From the NCBI RefSeq assembly GCF_007992115.1, contig NZ_BJZQ01000021.1, positions 1-37,721 on the forward strand: a DNA stretch of 37,721 nucleotides, read 5' to 3'. Of this stretch, positions 1 to 9,083 are shown piece by piece. The translations under genes and the position numbers were made by a program. Under the pieces are notes generated by a model. The model was not told the DNA's origin and did no database searches. It worked only from the letters and a program-made list of their open reading frames with translations. Each line of letters begins with the position of its first letter. Positions within the stretch are counted from its first letter, which is position 1. Source of the DNA: Aeromicrobium flavum (lineage in GTDB: Bacteria; Actinomycetota; Actinomycetes; Propionibacteriales; Nocardioidaceae).

Positions 1-17
1 GATTCGCTGAGCGAATC
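1..17. repeat. Perfect inverted repeat at left window edge
   Basis: Two 7-base arms (GATTCGC and GCGAATC) flank a 3-base loop. It is followed by a 10-bp GC palindrome at 19-28 (GCGGGCCCGC) and a GC-rich element at 31-47. It may be the terminator of a gene lying left of the window or an extragenic repeat; the edge prevents a decision. Confidence 0.4.
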
Positions 18-83
18 TGCGGGCCCGCCTGGCTCGCTGCGCTCGCCCTCTGGTTGCCTTTCCCCCAGTCGCCGTCATCGACC

Positions 84-100
84 CGTCCAGATGCTGGACG
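84..100. promoter_or_regulatory. Inverted repeat upstream of the ilv promoter (candidate operator)
   Basis: CGTCCAG-ATG-CTGGACG is a perfect 7-bp inverted repeat with a 3-base centre, ending 14 bases upstream of the proposed -35 box of the ilv promoter. This position suits a regulator-binding site. The cognate protein is unknown; a short terminator hairpin is the alternative. Confidence 0.35.
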
Positions 101-114
101 CGGAGTCTCACAAC

Positions 115-143
115 TTGACCACCGCCCACCCGCGGAGCACACT
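115..143 (+). promoter_or_regulatory. Promoter of the ilvBNC operon
   Basis: TTGACC at 115-120 and CACACT at 138-143 are separated by 17 bases, a sigma-70-type arrangement. The leader peptide ATG follows 6 bases after the -10 box, so the transcript probably starts at or within a base or two of that ATG (leaderless start of the leader peptide). Confidence 0.6.
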
Positions 144-149
144 GGGTCC

Positions 150-179
150 ATGCACCACCTGCTTCTCGTAGTCCACTGA
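150..179 (+). CDS. ilvL: ilv operon leader peptide MHHLLLVVH
   Basis: This is a 9-codon ORF, ATG CAC CAC CTG CTT CTC GTA GTC CAC TGA, holding three consecutive Leu and two consecutive Val codons, including the less usual CTT and GTA for such GC-rich DNA. It lies just downstream of a promoter and upstream of a GC-rich tract ending in T6. Leader peptides of this kind are established for actinobacterial ilvB operons, where ribosome stalling at Leu/Val codons during starvation prevents terminator formation. There is no room for a Shine-Dalgarno sequence, consistent with leaderless translation. The assignment rests on composition and position. Confidence 0.75.
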   Translation: MHHLLLVVH

Positions 180-180
180 C

Positions 181-235
181 GCGCCGGCTCACGCCGCGCG
201 TCTTGCCCTCGTCGCCTCACGGCCGGGGGTTTTTT
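181..235 (+). promoter_or_regulatory. Probable transcription attenuator of ilvBNC
   Basis: Between the leader stop codon and ilvB lies a GC-rich stretch containing GGCCGGGGG followed directly by six T (230-235), the typical end of an intrinsic terminator. Complementary CCGGC (184-188) and CCTC (216-219) segments could form competing 5' arms, but I cannot settle one dominant fold by eye. Together with the Leu/Val leader peptide it supports attenuation control by branched-chain aminoacyl-tRNA supply. Confidence 0.6.
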
Positions 236-271
236 CATGCGATGAATGGACCACGAGAGGCAGGCAATACC

Positions 272-2107
272 ATGGGGAACCGAGCACCGGCTGCGATCAC
301 GGGGTGGCCGGCCGACGAGACGGGTAGGGCGATGACCGAGACGGCACCGGAGACGATGACCGGGGCGCAGAGCCTCGTCCGATCGCTGGAACAGGCCGGG
401 GTCGAGGTCATCTTCGGGATTCCCGGCGGCGCGATCCTGCCCGCCTACGACCCGCTGTTCGACTCCTCGATCCGCCACGTGCTGGTGCGCCACGAGCAGG
501 GCGCGGGCCACGCCGCGCAGGGCTACGCGATGGTCACCGGCAAGGTCGGCGTCTGCATGGCCACCTCCGGTCCGGGCGCCACGAACCTCGTCACGGCGAT
601 CGCCGACGCGTACCTCGACTCGGTGCCGATCGTCGCCGTCACCGGCCAGGTTGCCAGCACCGTCATCGGATCGGACGCCTTCCAGGAGGCCGACATCCGC
701 GGTATCACGATGCCGATCACCAAGCACAGTTTCCTCGTCACCGACCCGGCCGAGATCCCGCGCGTCGTGGCCGAGGCCTTCCACATCGCCTCCACCGGCC
801 GTCCGGGCCCGGTCCTGGTCGACGTCGCCAAGGACGCCCTGCAGGCCATGACCACCTACCAGTGGCCGCACGAGCTGGCCCTGCCCGGCTACCGCCCCAC
901 CACGCGCCCGCACAACAAGCAGGTGCGCGAGGCCGCCCGGCTCATCGCCGAGGCCAAGCGCCCGATCCTGTACGTCGGCGGCGGCGTCATCAAGGCCGAC
1001 GCCTCGGCCGAGCTGAAGGTGCTCGCCGAGCTGACGCAGATCCCCGTCGTCACGACGCTGATGGCGCGCGGCGCGTTCCCCGACTCGCACGAGCTGCACC
1101 TGGGCATGCCGGGCATGCACGGCACGGTCGCCGCGGTGGCCGGCCTGCAGAAGTCCGACCTGCTGATCACGCTCGGCGCCCGCTTCGACGACCGCGTCAC
1201 CGGCAACCTCGACAGCTTCGCGCCGGACGCCAAGGTCATCCACGCCGACATCGACCCGGCCGAGATCAGCAAGAACCGCACCGCCGACGTGCCGATCGTG
1301 GGCGACGCCCGCGAGGTCATCGCCGACCTGATCCGCGCGCTGGGCAAGCAGAGCGACGAGGACCAGCTCACCGGCGACTACACCGCGTGGCGCGACTACA
1401 TCCTCGGCGTCAAGGCCAAGTTCCCGGTCGCGTACGACAAGCCCGCCGAGGGCCTCGCGCCCCAGACGGTCATCGAGCGCATCAACGCGGTCGCCGGTCC
1501 CGAGGCGGTCTACACCTCGGGCGTCGGCCAGCACCAGATGTGGGCCGCGCACTTCGTGCAGTACGAGCGTCCGCGCCAGTGGCTCAACTCCGGCGGCGCC
1601 GGAACCATGGGCTACGGCGTCCCCGCCGCGATGGGCGCCAAGATGGGCGCCCCCGACCGCGTCGTGTGGGCCATCGACGGCGACGGCTGCTTCCAGATGA
1701 CCAACCAGGAGCTGGCCACCTGCGCCATCGAGGGCATCCCGATCAAGGTCGCGGTCATCAACAACTCGTCCCTGGGCATGGTGCGCCAGTGGCAGACGCT
1801 GTTCTACGACAGCCGCTACTCCAACACCGACCTCAACACGGGTCCGGAGTCGATCGGCGCGCGCCGTATCCCCGACTTCGTCAAGCTCGCCGAGGCCTAC
1901 GGCTGCGTCGGCCTGCGCTGCGAGAGCGAGGACGACCTCGACGAGGTCATCGCCAAGGCGATGAGCATCAACGACGTCCCCGTCGTCATCGACTTCGTCG
2001 TCGAGCGCGACGCGATGGTCTGGCCCATGGTCGCGGCCGGCACCAGCAACGACGACATCAAGATCGCCCGCGACCTGGCTCCCGAGTGGGAAGACGAGGA
2101 CCTCTGA
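272..2107 (+). CDS. ilvB: Acetolactate synthase large subunit
   Basis: Catalytic subunit of acetohydroxyacid synthase (TPP, Mg2+ and FAD dependent). It condenses two pyruvates to acetolactate, or pyruvate with 2-ketobutyrate, the first common step of Val/Leu/Ile synthesis. The N-terminal TPP domain has [15 protein letters not shown] and the catalytic Glu75 in [15 protein letters not shown]; the C-terminal domain has the TPP-metal motif GDGCFQ...INN. Start: I chose ATG 272 (611 aa) because GGCAGG lies 8 bases upstream; ATG 332 (MTETAPETM, 591 aa) is a good alternative and conserved sequence begins only after it. An in-frame ATG at 242 is less likely. The stop overlaps the ilvN start (TGATG), giving coupled synthesis of the two subunits. 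It is probably controlled by the upstream leader peptide and attenuator. Confidence 0.95.
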   Translation: MGNRAPAAITGWPADETGRAMTETAPETMTGAQSLVRSLEQAGVEVIFGIPGGAILPAYDPLFDSSIRHVLVRHEQGAGHAAQGYAMVTGKVGVCMATSGPGATNLVTAIADAYLDSVPIVAVTGQVASTVIGSDAFQEADIRGITMPITKHSFLVTDPAEIPRVVAEAFHIASTGRPGPVLVDVAKDALQAMTTYQWPHELALPGYRPTTRPHNKQVREAARLIAEAKRPILYVGGGVIKADASAELKVLAELTQIPVVTTLMARGAFPDSHELHLGMPGMHGTVAAVAGLQKSDLLITLGARFDDRVTGNLDSFAPDAKVIHADIDPAEISKNRTADVPIVGDAREVIADLIRALGKQSDEDQLTGDYTAWRDYILGVKAKFPVAYDKPAEGLAPQTVIERINAVAGPEAVYTSGVGQHQMWAAHFVQYERPRQWLNSGGAGTMGYGVPAAMGAKMGAPDRVVWAIDGDGCFQMTNQELATCAIEGIPIKVAVINNSSLGMVRQWQTLFYDSRYSNTDLNTGPESIGARRIPDFVKLAEAYGCVGLRCESEDDLDEVIAKAMSINDVPVVIDFVVERDAMVWPMVAAGTSNDDIKIARDLAPEWEDEDL

Positions 2108-2652
2108 TGCCCCAACACACCCTGAGCGTGCTGGTGGAGAACACCCCCGGCGTGCTGGCCCGCGTGTCGAGCCTGTTCATGCGCCGCGGCTTCAACATCG
2201 ACTCCCTCGCCGTCGGGCCCACCGAGATCCCCGAGGTCTCGCGCATGACGATCGTCGTCAACGTCGAGGAGCTCCCGCTCGAGCAGGTCACCAAGCAGCT
2301 CAACAAGCTCGTCAACGTGCTCAAGATCGTCGAGCTCGACTCGGACAGCTCGGTCGAGCGCGAGCTCATGCTGATCAAGGTCAAGACCGACCAGCAGACC
2401 CGCGGTCAGGTCCTCGAGACCGTGCAGCTCTTCCGGGCCAAGGTCGTCGACGTCGCCACCGAGTCGGTGACCATCGAGGCCACCGGCGACTCCGGCAAGC
2501 TGACGGCCATGCTCAACGTCCTCGAGCCGTTCGGCATCCGCGAGATCGTCCAGTCCGGCCGCGTGGCCATCGGCCGCGGATCGCGCTCGATCACCGACCG
2601 CACCCTGCGCACCGTCCCGGGCACCGCGGTGCCGGGTTCGGCTGCTGTCTGA
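2107..2652 (+). CDS. ilvN: Acetolactate synthase small (regulatory) subunit
   Basis: 181-aa regulatory subunit that activates IlvB and confers valine feedback inhibition. The N-terminal ACT domain begins HTLSVLVENTPGVLARVSSLF (residues about 3-23), continues through the RRGFNIDSLAVG signature, and is followed by the ALS_ss_C domain (about 80-160; IKVKTDQQTR, FRAKVVDV, GKLTAMLNVLEPFGIREI...SGR). Length matches the family. The ATG shares its A with the ilvB TGA, so translation is coupled and stoichiometry kept. A 66-bp gap separates it from ilvC, which has its own strong RBS. Confidence 0.95.
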   Translation: MPQHTLSVLVENTPGVLARVSSLFMRRGFNIDSLAVGPTEIPEVSRMTIVVNVEELPLEQVTKQLNKLVNVLKIVELDSDSSVERELMLIKVKTDQQTRGQVLETVQLFRAKVVDVATESVTIEATGDSGKLTAMLNVLEPFGIREIVQSGRVAIGRGSRSITDRTLRTVPGTAVPGSAAV

Positions 2653-3744
<1,092 letters not shown>

Positions 3745-3758
3745 CGCGGCACCACCTC

Positions 3759-3774
3759 ACGCCGAGCGCGGCGT
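3759..3774. terminator. Hairpin between convergent ilvC and stress-protein genes
   Basis: ACGCCG-AGCG-CGGCGT is a perfect 6-bp stem with a 4-base loop. A second imperfect GC-rich inverted repeat (about 3775-3800, CGACC...GGTCG core) follows. Neither has a T-run. Placed between two convergent stop codons, the pair plausibly ends transcription from both sides. Confidence 0.45.
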
Positions 3775-3808
3775 CCCCTCGACCTCCGGGTCGGGCGGGG
3801 CGTCGCGC

Positions 3809-4720
3809 TCAGCGCTTCCTGAGGCGGGACGTCCGTGCGGGGGTGGGCCGGGGGAGGAGCACGACCGGCACCGGGCTGTGGTTGACGATCCGCGTGGCGG
3901 TCGAGCCGACGAAGACGCGCGCCGCGGGTCCGTGCTGGCTCGAGCCGACGGCCAGGAGGTCGCCGCCGCGCCACCCGTACGACTCCAGCGCCAGCGACCA
4001 CCGCTCGCCCGTGAGCACCTGCACCGTGCTGACGACGATCTCCGGTGCGATCTCGCGGATGCGCTCCGCCAGGCGCAGCTGGTGCTCGCGGACCAGTTCG
4101 CTCCAGGCGCGCCGCGTGCCCTGGTCGGCGAAGGTGGCCATCGCGCTGCGCGAGCCGCTGCGCACGGCGAACGTCACGATCTCGACCGGCACGCCGAGCC
4201 ACGTGGCGAGGTCGGCCACCGGCTGGGCGAGGGCCTCGTCCGACGCGGTCGGGTCGACGGCCACGACGAGCCGCTCGATGCCCTGCGGGTGCGCCACGTA
4301 GCCACGCGGGGCGATCGCCACCGGCGTCTCGGCGCTGTGGGCGAGCCGGTCGTTGGTGCTTCCGAATGCGATCCGGCCGAGGGCGCCGTGCGTGGCCGAG
4401 CCGGTGACGACGAGCCGTGCGCCGAGCTCGCGGGTCTCCTCCAGCAGGCTCTGGGGCACCGAGCGCCCCGTGCGGATGCGGCTGGTGGCCTCGTGCTCGC
4501 CCAGGTGGGCGTTGGCGGCATCCAGCGCCTCTGCCGCCTGGCCCCGCACCTGGCGGCGCCACTCGTCGTCGACGCCGGCGAAGTCGCGCAGCGAGTCCCA
4601 GCTGTCCTGCACGACGCTGACCAGGACGATCTCCTCGTTCGTCGTGTGCGCGATCTCGGCGGCGAGGTCGAGCGCCGCGGTGCTACGCGTGTCGCTGCCG
4701 AATCCGACGACGATGCTCAC
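3809..4720 (-). CDS. Tandem-domain universal stress protein (UspA family)
   Basis: 303 aa with two Usp domains (about 1-145 and 150-295). Domain 1 begins SIVVGFGSDTRSTAALDLAAEIA and has VTGSATHGALGRIAFGSTNDRL; domain 2 begins RLVVAVDPTASDEAL and has AVGSSQHGPAARVFVGSTATRIV. Both keep the late Gly-Ser of the nucleotide-binding G-2X-G-9X-G-S motif, while the second Gly position is replaced (T or Q). Two-domain Usp proteins are common in actinobacteria and are linked to stress or dormancy; no specific activity can be assigned. GTG start 4720 has AAGGAGG upstream and overlaps the permease stop by GTGA, so the two genes are co-translated. Confidence 0.9.
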   Translation of the reverse strand: MSIVVGFGSDTRSTAALDLAAEIAHTTNEEIVLVSVVQDSWDSLRDFAGVDDEWRRQVRGQAAEALDAANAHLGEHEATSRIRTGRSVPQSLLEETRELGARLVVTGSATHGALGRIAFGSTNDRLAHSAETPVAIAPRGYVAHPQGIERLVVAVDPTASDEALAQPVADLATWLGVPVEIVTFAVRSGSRSAMATFADQGTRRAWSELVREHQLRLAERIREIAPEIVVSTVQVLTGERWSLALESYGWRGGDLLAVGSSQHGPAARVFVGSTATRIVNHSPVPVVLLPRPTPARTSRLRKR

Positions 4721-6207
4721 GCCGCCTCCTTGGCCGCAGCGGCCTGGCCCAGCTTCGAGTGGCGGTACCCGTAGGCGAAGTACACGACGAAGCCCAGCAG
4801 CAGCCACACCACGAACCGCAGCCAGGTGTCGACCTTCAGGCTCGCCATCAGGCCGACGCACGAGGCGACGGTGACGATCGGCAGGAACGGCACCCACGGG
4901 GTGCGGAACGGGCGGTTCATGTCCGGCTGCGTCCGGCGCAGGACGATCACGGCGATCGCGACGACGACGAAGGCGAACAGGGTGCCGATGCTGACCATCT
5001 CGGCCAGGACCGAGATCGGGATGAAGCCCGCCAGCAGCGCCACGGCCACGATGGTGAGGCCGGTCATCAGCACGGGCGTGCCCCAGGTCGGGTGGATGCG
5101 GCGGAAGACCTCGGGCAGCAGGCCGTCGCGGGCCAGCGCGAAGCCGATGCGGGGCATCGCCACCAGGTCGACGAGGATCACCGAGGTCAGGCCGGCAATC
5201 GCCGCCACGCCGATCAGGATGCCCGCCCACTCGAGGCCGACCTGGTCGAAGACGTCGGCCACGGCGTCGCCCTCGGAGAGCTTGGAGTAGTCGACCATGC
5301 CGGTCAGCACGAGGCAGACGCCGACGTAGAGCAGGGTGCAGATCGCCAGCGTGCCCAGCAGGCCCAGCGGCATGTCGCGCTTGGGGTTCTTGGTCTCCTC
5401 GCCGAGGTTGGCGACGGCCTCGAAGCCGGAGTACGCGAAGAACACGACGGCGGCCGCCACGAAGATGCCGGTGATGCCGTACGTCGCGGGCTCGACCCCG
5501 GAGACGAACTGCCACAGCGGCGCGTGTAGCCCGCTGGTGCCAGAGTCGCCCGCCGGCGGCTCCGAGTCGGGGATGAACGGGACGAGGTTGCCGGTCTTGA
5601 CGTAGAACGCGCCGACGGCGATGACGAACACGCACACCAGGACCTTGATGACGACGAGCCCGTTGGTCACCCACGCCGACTCGCGGATGCCGCGCATCGC
5701 CACGAACCCGAGCAGCAGCACGATGAAGATCGCGCCGACGTTGACGACCGAGCCCTCCTCGGCGAACCACTTCTCCGGCAGGTCGAACACGCCCGCCACG
5801 TAGCCGGACCAGCCGCGCGCCACGACCGCCGAGCCGAGCGCGAACTCGAGGATGAGGTCCCACGCGATGATCCAGGCGAAGATCTCGCCGATCGTCGTGT
5901 AGCTGTAGGTGTACGAGCTGCCGGCGGTGGGCACCGCGGACGCCAGCTCGGCGTAGCAGAGGGCCGCCAGCAGGGCCACGGCGCCGGCGATGAGGAACGA
6001 GATCGTCACGGCGGGCCCGGCGTTGTCCTTCGCCTGCAGGCCGGTCAGCGTGAAGATGCCCGTGCCGATGACGATGCCGATCCCGAAGCCGATCAGGTCG
6101 ACCGCCGAGAGGTGCTTCTTCAGGTGGTCCTTGCTCTCGACCCCGTCCGCCGGGTCGTCGTTCTGGTGGATGACGTCGTCGACGCTCTTCTTCCTCAGGA
6201 CATCCAT
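4717..6207 (-). CDS. APC-family (cationic amino acid type) permease
   Basis: 496-aa integral membrane protein with about 12-14 hydrophobic segments. It resembles the cationic amino acid transporter branch of the amino acid-polyamine-organocation superfamily: a hydrophilic N-terminus, then GFGIGIVIGTGIFTLTG in TM1 (the helix-breaking substrate site), YAELASAVPTAGSSYTY, and FFAYSGFEAVANLGEETKNPKRDMP. Substrate is probably an amino acid; which one cannot be read. Start ATG 6207 has GGAGGAG 5 bases upstream. A promoter-like pair lies at 6254-6282. The stress-protein gene is coupled downstream by a GTGA overlap, suggesting joint regulation. Confidence 0.88.
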   Translation of the reverse strand: MDVLRKKSVDDVIHQNDDPADGVESKDHLKKHLSAVDLIGFGIGIVIGTGIFTLTGLQAKDNAGPAVTISFLIAGAVALLAALCYAELASAVPTAGSSYTYSYTTIGEIFAWIIAWDLILEFALGSAVVARGWSGYVAGVFDLPEKWFAEEGSVVNVGAIFIVLLLGFVAMRGIRESAWVTNGLVVIKVLVCVFVIAVGAFYVKTGNLVPFIPDSEPPAGDSGTSGLHAPLWQFVSGVEPATYGITGIFVAAAVVFFAYSGFEAVANLGEETKNPKRDMPLGLLGTLAICTLLYVGVCLVLTGMVDYSKLSEGDAVADVFDQVGLEWAGILIGVAAIAGLTSVILVDLVAMPRIGFALARDGLLPEVFRRIHPTWGTPVLMTGLTIVAVALLAGFIPISVLAEMVSIGTLFAFVVVAIAVIVLRRTQPDMNRPFRTPWVPFLPIVTVASCVGLMASLKVDTWLRFVVWLLLGFVVYFAYGYRHSKLGQAAAAKEAA

Positions 6208-6253
6208 GGTGCTCCTCCGGTCCGGCCACCCGGCGGGGCGACACCTGCACAGC

Positions 6254-6282
6254 ACTTTGCGGGAGGTGCGCAGGGCTCGCAA
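6254..6282 (-). promoter_or_regulatory. Candidate promoter of the permease-Usp operon
   Basis: On the minus strand TTGCGA (6282-6277) and CAAAGT (6259-6254) are 17 bases apart, upstream of the permease RBS. Spacing is ideal and the boxes are moderate matches. Confidence 0.4.
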
Positions 6283-6312
6283 CAGCAGCGGCCGTGGGCA
6301 CGATCACGTCGG

Positions 6313-7758
6313 TCAGGCGATGAGGTTCACCGCGGCCGGCGCGCTCGCGCCGCCGGTCTGCCCGGCGGCCACGCGGCCCCACGCGCGCGCCAGTCGGGTC
6401 ACGGCTTCCTCGAGCTGCTCCGGCGGCAGCGCGAAGGGCAGGCGCAGGTGCCGCTCGCCGAGCGCGGGCGCCGTCGGGAAGAAGCGCGGGCCGGGCGTCA
6501 GGGTCAGGCCCTCGTCGCGGGCGACCGCCGTCAGCGCCGAGCTCAGGGGAGCGGGCAGTCGGGCCCACACCGAGAGCCCGCCGTCGGGCCGGTTGACGGT
6601 CCAGTCCGGCAGCTCACGCGCCACGGCGTCCAGCAGCCGGTCGCGGCGCTCGCGCAGGTCGGCGGTACGGGCGCGCAGGTCCATGTCGCCGTCCTCGAGG
6701 GCCGTGGCGACGACGAGCTGGTCGAGAGCCGCCGTGCCGAGGTCGCGCACCATGCGCGCCTGGATGAGCGCGGGGACCAGGTCACGCGGCGCGCGGATCC
6801 AGCCGATCCGCAGGCCGCCCCAGAGCGACTTCGCGACCGAGCCGACGAGGATCGCGTCGCGGTGGTGCACGCCGTAGTGCTCGGCCTGCTCGATGCCGGA
6901 CACGTTCACGTCCCGCAGGGTCTCGTCGATGATCGTCGTGACCGCGGAGCTGGTCAGGGCGTGGGCGACCTCGGCACGCGCCTGCGAGGTCATCGAGGCC
7001 CCCGTCGGGTTGTGGAAGTCGGGCACCAGCAGCGCGACGCGCACGGCGGGGGCGAGCCGGGCGACGTCGTCGAGGGGCCAGGGCGTCTCGGCGACGGGCA
7101 GCGGCACGGGCCGTGCCTTGGCCTGCTCGAGCATGTCGAACGCGTGCGGGTAGCCGCAGCCCTCGACCAGGACGCGGCCACCGGGCCGCACCAGCACGGA
7201 CACCAGGAGCGAGAGCGCGTTCTGCGCGCCGGTGGTCACCACGATCTGGTCGGGGTCGGTCGGCAGGCCGTGACGCGCGTACCGGGCCGCGAGCCGCTCG
7301 CGCAGCACCGGGAGCCCGTCGGGCAGGTAGCCGTCCGTCGCCAGGATCGCGGGCAGGCCCGCCATCGCGCGCTGCACGAGGTCGGAGAAGCCGGCCGGCG
7401 CCTCCGACGCGGCGGCGGTGAGGGCGATCCCGTCCGGATGGTCCGGTCGCGCCAGCATGCTCGTGGACCCGGCGACACCGACCGGCAGCTGCACCACGGT
7501 GCCCGATCCCTGCCGCGTGCGGACCAGTCCGTCCTCGCGGAGCACCTCGTAGGCGCGGGTGGTGGTGGTCCGGCTCAGGCCAGTGGCCTCGGCCAGGCTG
7601 CGCTCGCTGGGCAGGCGGGTGCCGGACGTGATCCGACCGTCCATCACGGCGGTGCGGATGCGCAGCGCCAGGCGGCGGTAGGCGGGCCCACCGCCCGCCT
7701 CCCAGGACCCCACGATCGCGGCGAGGCGCCGGGCGGAGAGGGGCGCTGCGCGGTTCAT
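6313..7758 (-). CDS. MocR-family regulator (GntR HTH plus aminotransferase-like domain)
   Basis: 481 aa. The N-terminal winged helix-turn-helix (about 25-90) has PAYRRLALRIRTAVMDGRI, GTRLPSERSLAEATGLSRTTT and GLVRTRQGSGTVV. The fold-type-I aminotransferase-like domain (about 110-465) has GAQNALSLL, PDFHNPTG, IIDE and the PLP-lysine region SVAKSLWGGLRIGW. Such proteins are PLP-binding transcription factors rather than enzymes. The gene faces a small membrane-protein gene and a yczE homologue across 24 bp, the same pairing as the yczR/yczE genes of Bacillus, so those genes and its own promoter are the likely targets. The possible start at 7809 is less likely because it would run over the divergent gene. 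Confidence 0.9.
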   Translation of the reverse strand: MNRAAPLSARRLAAIVGSWEAGGGPAYRRLALRIRTAVMDGRITSGTRLPSERSLAEATGLSRTTTTRAYEVLREDGLVRTRQGSGTVVQLPVGVAGSTSMLARPDHPDGIALTAAASEAPAGFSDLVQRAMAGLPAILATDGYLPDGLPVLRERLAARYARHGLPTDPDQIVVTTGAQNALSLLVSVLVRPGGRVLVEGCGYPHAFDMLEQAKARPVPLPVAETPWPLDDVARLAPAVRVALLVPDFHNPTGASMTSQARAEVAHALTSSAVTTIIDETLRDVNVSGIEQAEHYGVHHRDAILVGSVAKSLWGGLRIGWIRAPRDLVPALIQARMVRDLGTAALDQLVVATALEDGDMDLRARTADLRERRDRLLDAVARELPDWTVNRPDGGLSVWARLPAPLSSALTAVARDEGLTLTPGPRFFPTAPALGERHLRLPFALPPEQLEEAVTRLARAWGRVAAGQTGGASAPAAVNLIA

Positions 7759-7767
7759 GTGGCCACC

Positions 7768-7800
7768 TTGGCAGGATTGGCCATGGAATCCAAGTCCAAT
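7768..7800. promoter_or_regulatory. Candidate MocR operator
   Basis: The short divergent region holds TTGG at 7768-7771 and ATTGG at 7776-7780, then the inverted CCAA at 7791-7794... CCAAT at 7796-7800, around a central CCATGG palindrome (7781-7786); GGATT (7774-7778) and AATCC (7787-7791) form an inner inverted repeat. MocR proteins usually bind repeated half-sites between themselves and a divergent target. It overlaps the ATG of the small membrane protein, so binding would block its transcription. Confidence 0.4.
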
Positions 7801-7950
7801 CGTCGTCATCCTGAAGAGGTGCTCCTGTGGATGATCCTGGCCGCCCTCAGCATCTGGGGGATCGTGGCGACGGTGCGGACGGTCCGTCGCGACGGCCTGC
7901 GTCGCGTGCCCACCGCGCCCCTCGCCAGGCGACCGGCGCCGCGGCCATGA
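7783..7950 (+). CDS. Small single-TM protein coupled to yczE-like gene
   Basis: 55 aa: a hydrophilic N-terminus (MESKSNRRHPEE), one hydrophobic segment at about residues 13-31 (VLLWMILAALSIWGIVATV) and an Arg/Pro-rich C-terminus, which predicts a single-pass membrane peptide with a basic cytoplasmic tail. Its stop overlaps the next ATG (ATGA at 7947-7950), strong evidence for a translated, coupled ORF. I see no SD at ATG 7783; an in-frame ATG at 7831 with GAAGAGG upstream would remove part of the TM segment and is less attractive. I do not recognise a family. It may act with the YczE-like protein. Confidence 0.6.
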   Translation: MESKSNRRHPEEVLLWMILAALSIWGIVATVRTVRRDGLRRVPTAPLARRPAPRP

Positions 7951-8549
7951 CGCGGCGGTTGGTCCAGCTGCTCGTCGGCCTGTGGCTGTACGGCGCGACG
8001 ATGGCGTTCCTCGTCCGCGCCGGCCTGGGACTCGACCCGTGGGACGTGTTCCACGAGGGGCTCACGCGCCATGTGCCGCTCACGTTCGGGCAGGTGGTGA
8101 TCGTGGTGGGTGCGCTCCTGCTGCTGCTGTGGATCCCGCTGCGCCAGCGCCCGGGCATCGGCACGGTGCTCAACGTGATCGTCATCGGCGTGGCGGCGGA
8201 CGTGACGCTGGCGATCCTCCCGCCCGCCGACGGGCTGGCCCCCGGGATCGCGCTGCTGGTGGCCGGGGTGGTCGGCAACGGCATCGCGGGCGCGATGTAC
8301 GTCGGTGCCGGACTCGGGACCGGCCCGCGCGACGGGCTGTGGACGGGCATCGTCCGTCGCACCGGACTCAGCGTGCGGCTGGTGCGCACGACCCTCGAGA
8401 TCGTCGTGCTCGTGACCGGCTTCCTGCTGGGCGGCACCGTCGGCGTCGGCACCGTGATCTACGCGCTGACGATCGGACCGCTCGTGCAGCTCTTCCTGCC
8501 TTGGTTCGAGGCGCGCCACGTCCCGGCCGCCGAGCCGGCCGAGGCGTGA
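7947..8549 (+). CDS. yczE: YczE/YitT-like integral membrane protein
   Basis: 200 aa with about five hydrophobic segments. Recognisable YczE-type sequence includes LWLYGATMAFLVRAGLGLDPWDVFHEGL, GNGIAGAMYVGAGLGTGPRDGLWTGI and VGVGTVIYALTIGPLVQLFLP; the repeated aromatic/Gly and GPRDGL patterns are typical. Function is unsettled: homologues are linked to export or antibiotic-related phenotypes in Bacillus, and the gene is widely paired with MocR regulators. Its ATG overlaps the stop of the 55-aa membrane peptide. It converges with the two-TM protein gene after 10 bp. Confidence 0.8.
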   Translation: MTRRLVQLLVGLWLYGATMAFLVRAGLGLDPWDVFHEGLTRHVPLTFGQVVIVVGALLLLLWIPLRQRPGIGTVLNVIVIGVAADVTLAILPPADGLAPGIALLVAGVVGNGIAGAMYVGAGLGTGPRDGLWTGIVRRTGLSVRLVRTTLEIVVLVTGFLLGGTVGVGTVIYALTIGPLVQLFLPWFEARHVPAAEPAEA

Positions 8550-8559
8550 CGCCCTCAGG

Positions 8560-9000
8560 TCAGGGGGCCAGCTTGCGCAGCGACCAGCCCAGCAGGATCC
8601 ACAGCAGGCCCATGCCCATCGCGAACAGGGCCACGCCGTAGGCCACGACCGAGGTGAACAGCGAGGCGCGCAGGAACGACGCGTTCATCGCCACCTCGCG
8701 CAGCGGGTCCTCCCGGTCGAGCTCGGCGTAGGTCTTCCCGCCCGTCGACTCGAGGGCGTGCTTGTCGATGATCTCCGCCTGGGAGTAGGCGGTCAGCGGC
8801 CCCTGGACCTTCTCGCCGGCGAACCAGTCGGCGTCCTCGGCCACGGTGATGTTCTGGGCGTTGAGCTCGTCGGTGACGACGTACCAGGTGACGGCGCCGG
8901 CGATGATCAGCAGCAGGCCGGACAGCATCGAGAGCAGTCCCACGAGGCGTACGCCCTTGGCGCGCGGTGCGTGGGTGTGGGTGGTGGTCGGATCGGACAT
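8560..9000 (-). CDS. Conserved two-TM membrane protein of unknown function
   Basis: 146 aa. There is a TM segment at about 18-42 (VRLVGLLSMLSGLLLIIAGAVTWYVV) and another at about 113-138 (TSVVAYGVALFAMGMGLLWILLGW), enclosing an extracytoplasmic domain with LNAQNITVAEDADWFAGEKVQGPLTAYSQAE. From memory, close relatives in Nocardioidaceae are often labelled 'aromatic ring-opening dioxygenase LigA', which nothing in this sequence supports. Start ATG 9000 has GGAAGGAAG upstream. The gene is probably monocistronic. Confidence 0.75.
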   Translation of the reverse strand: MSDPTTTHTHAPRAKGVRLVGLLSMLSGLLLIIAGAVTWYVVTDELNAQNITVAEDADWFAGEKVQGPLTAYSQAEIIDKHALESTGGKTYAELDREDPLREVAMNASFLRASLFTSVVAYGVALFAMGMGLLWILLGWSLRKLAP

Positions 9001-9083
9001 GACGTCTTCCTTCCGTCGGGGCCTCGGAGAGCCCGCTTGGGCCGACCCTAGGCGACCGAAGGGGTCAGGGGTCGGACCCGGCC

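Noticed and set aside
181..271. T-box or metabolite riboswitch before ilvB
   Set aside because: No T-box core or long structured leader; the short Leu/Val leader peptide and T6 tract explain the region as a classical attenuator.
862..2652. 596-codon frame overlapping ilvB and ilvN
   Set aside because: Only its last 181 codons (from 2107) are a real gene, ilvN. The earlier part is an Arg-rich shadow of ilvB.
6313..7758. Annotation as an aminotransferase enzyme
   Set aside because: The N-terminal GntR winged helix fused to the PLP domain makes it a MocR-type regulator.
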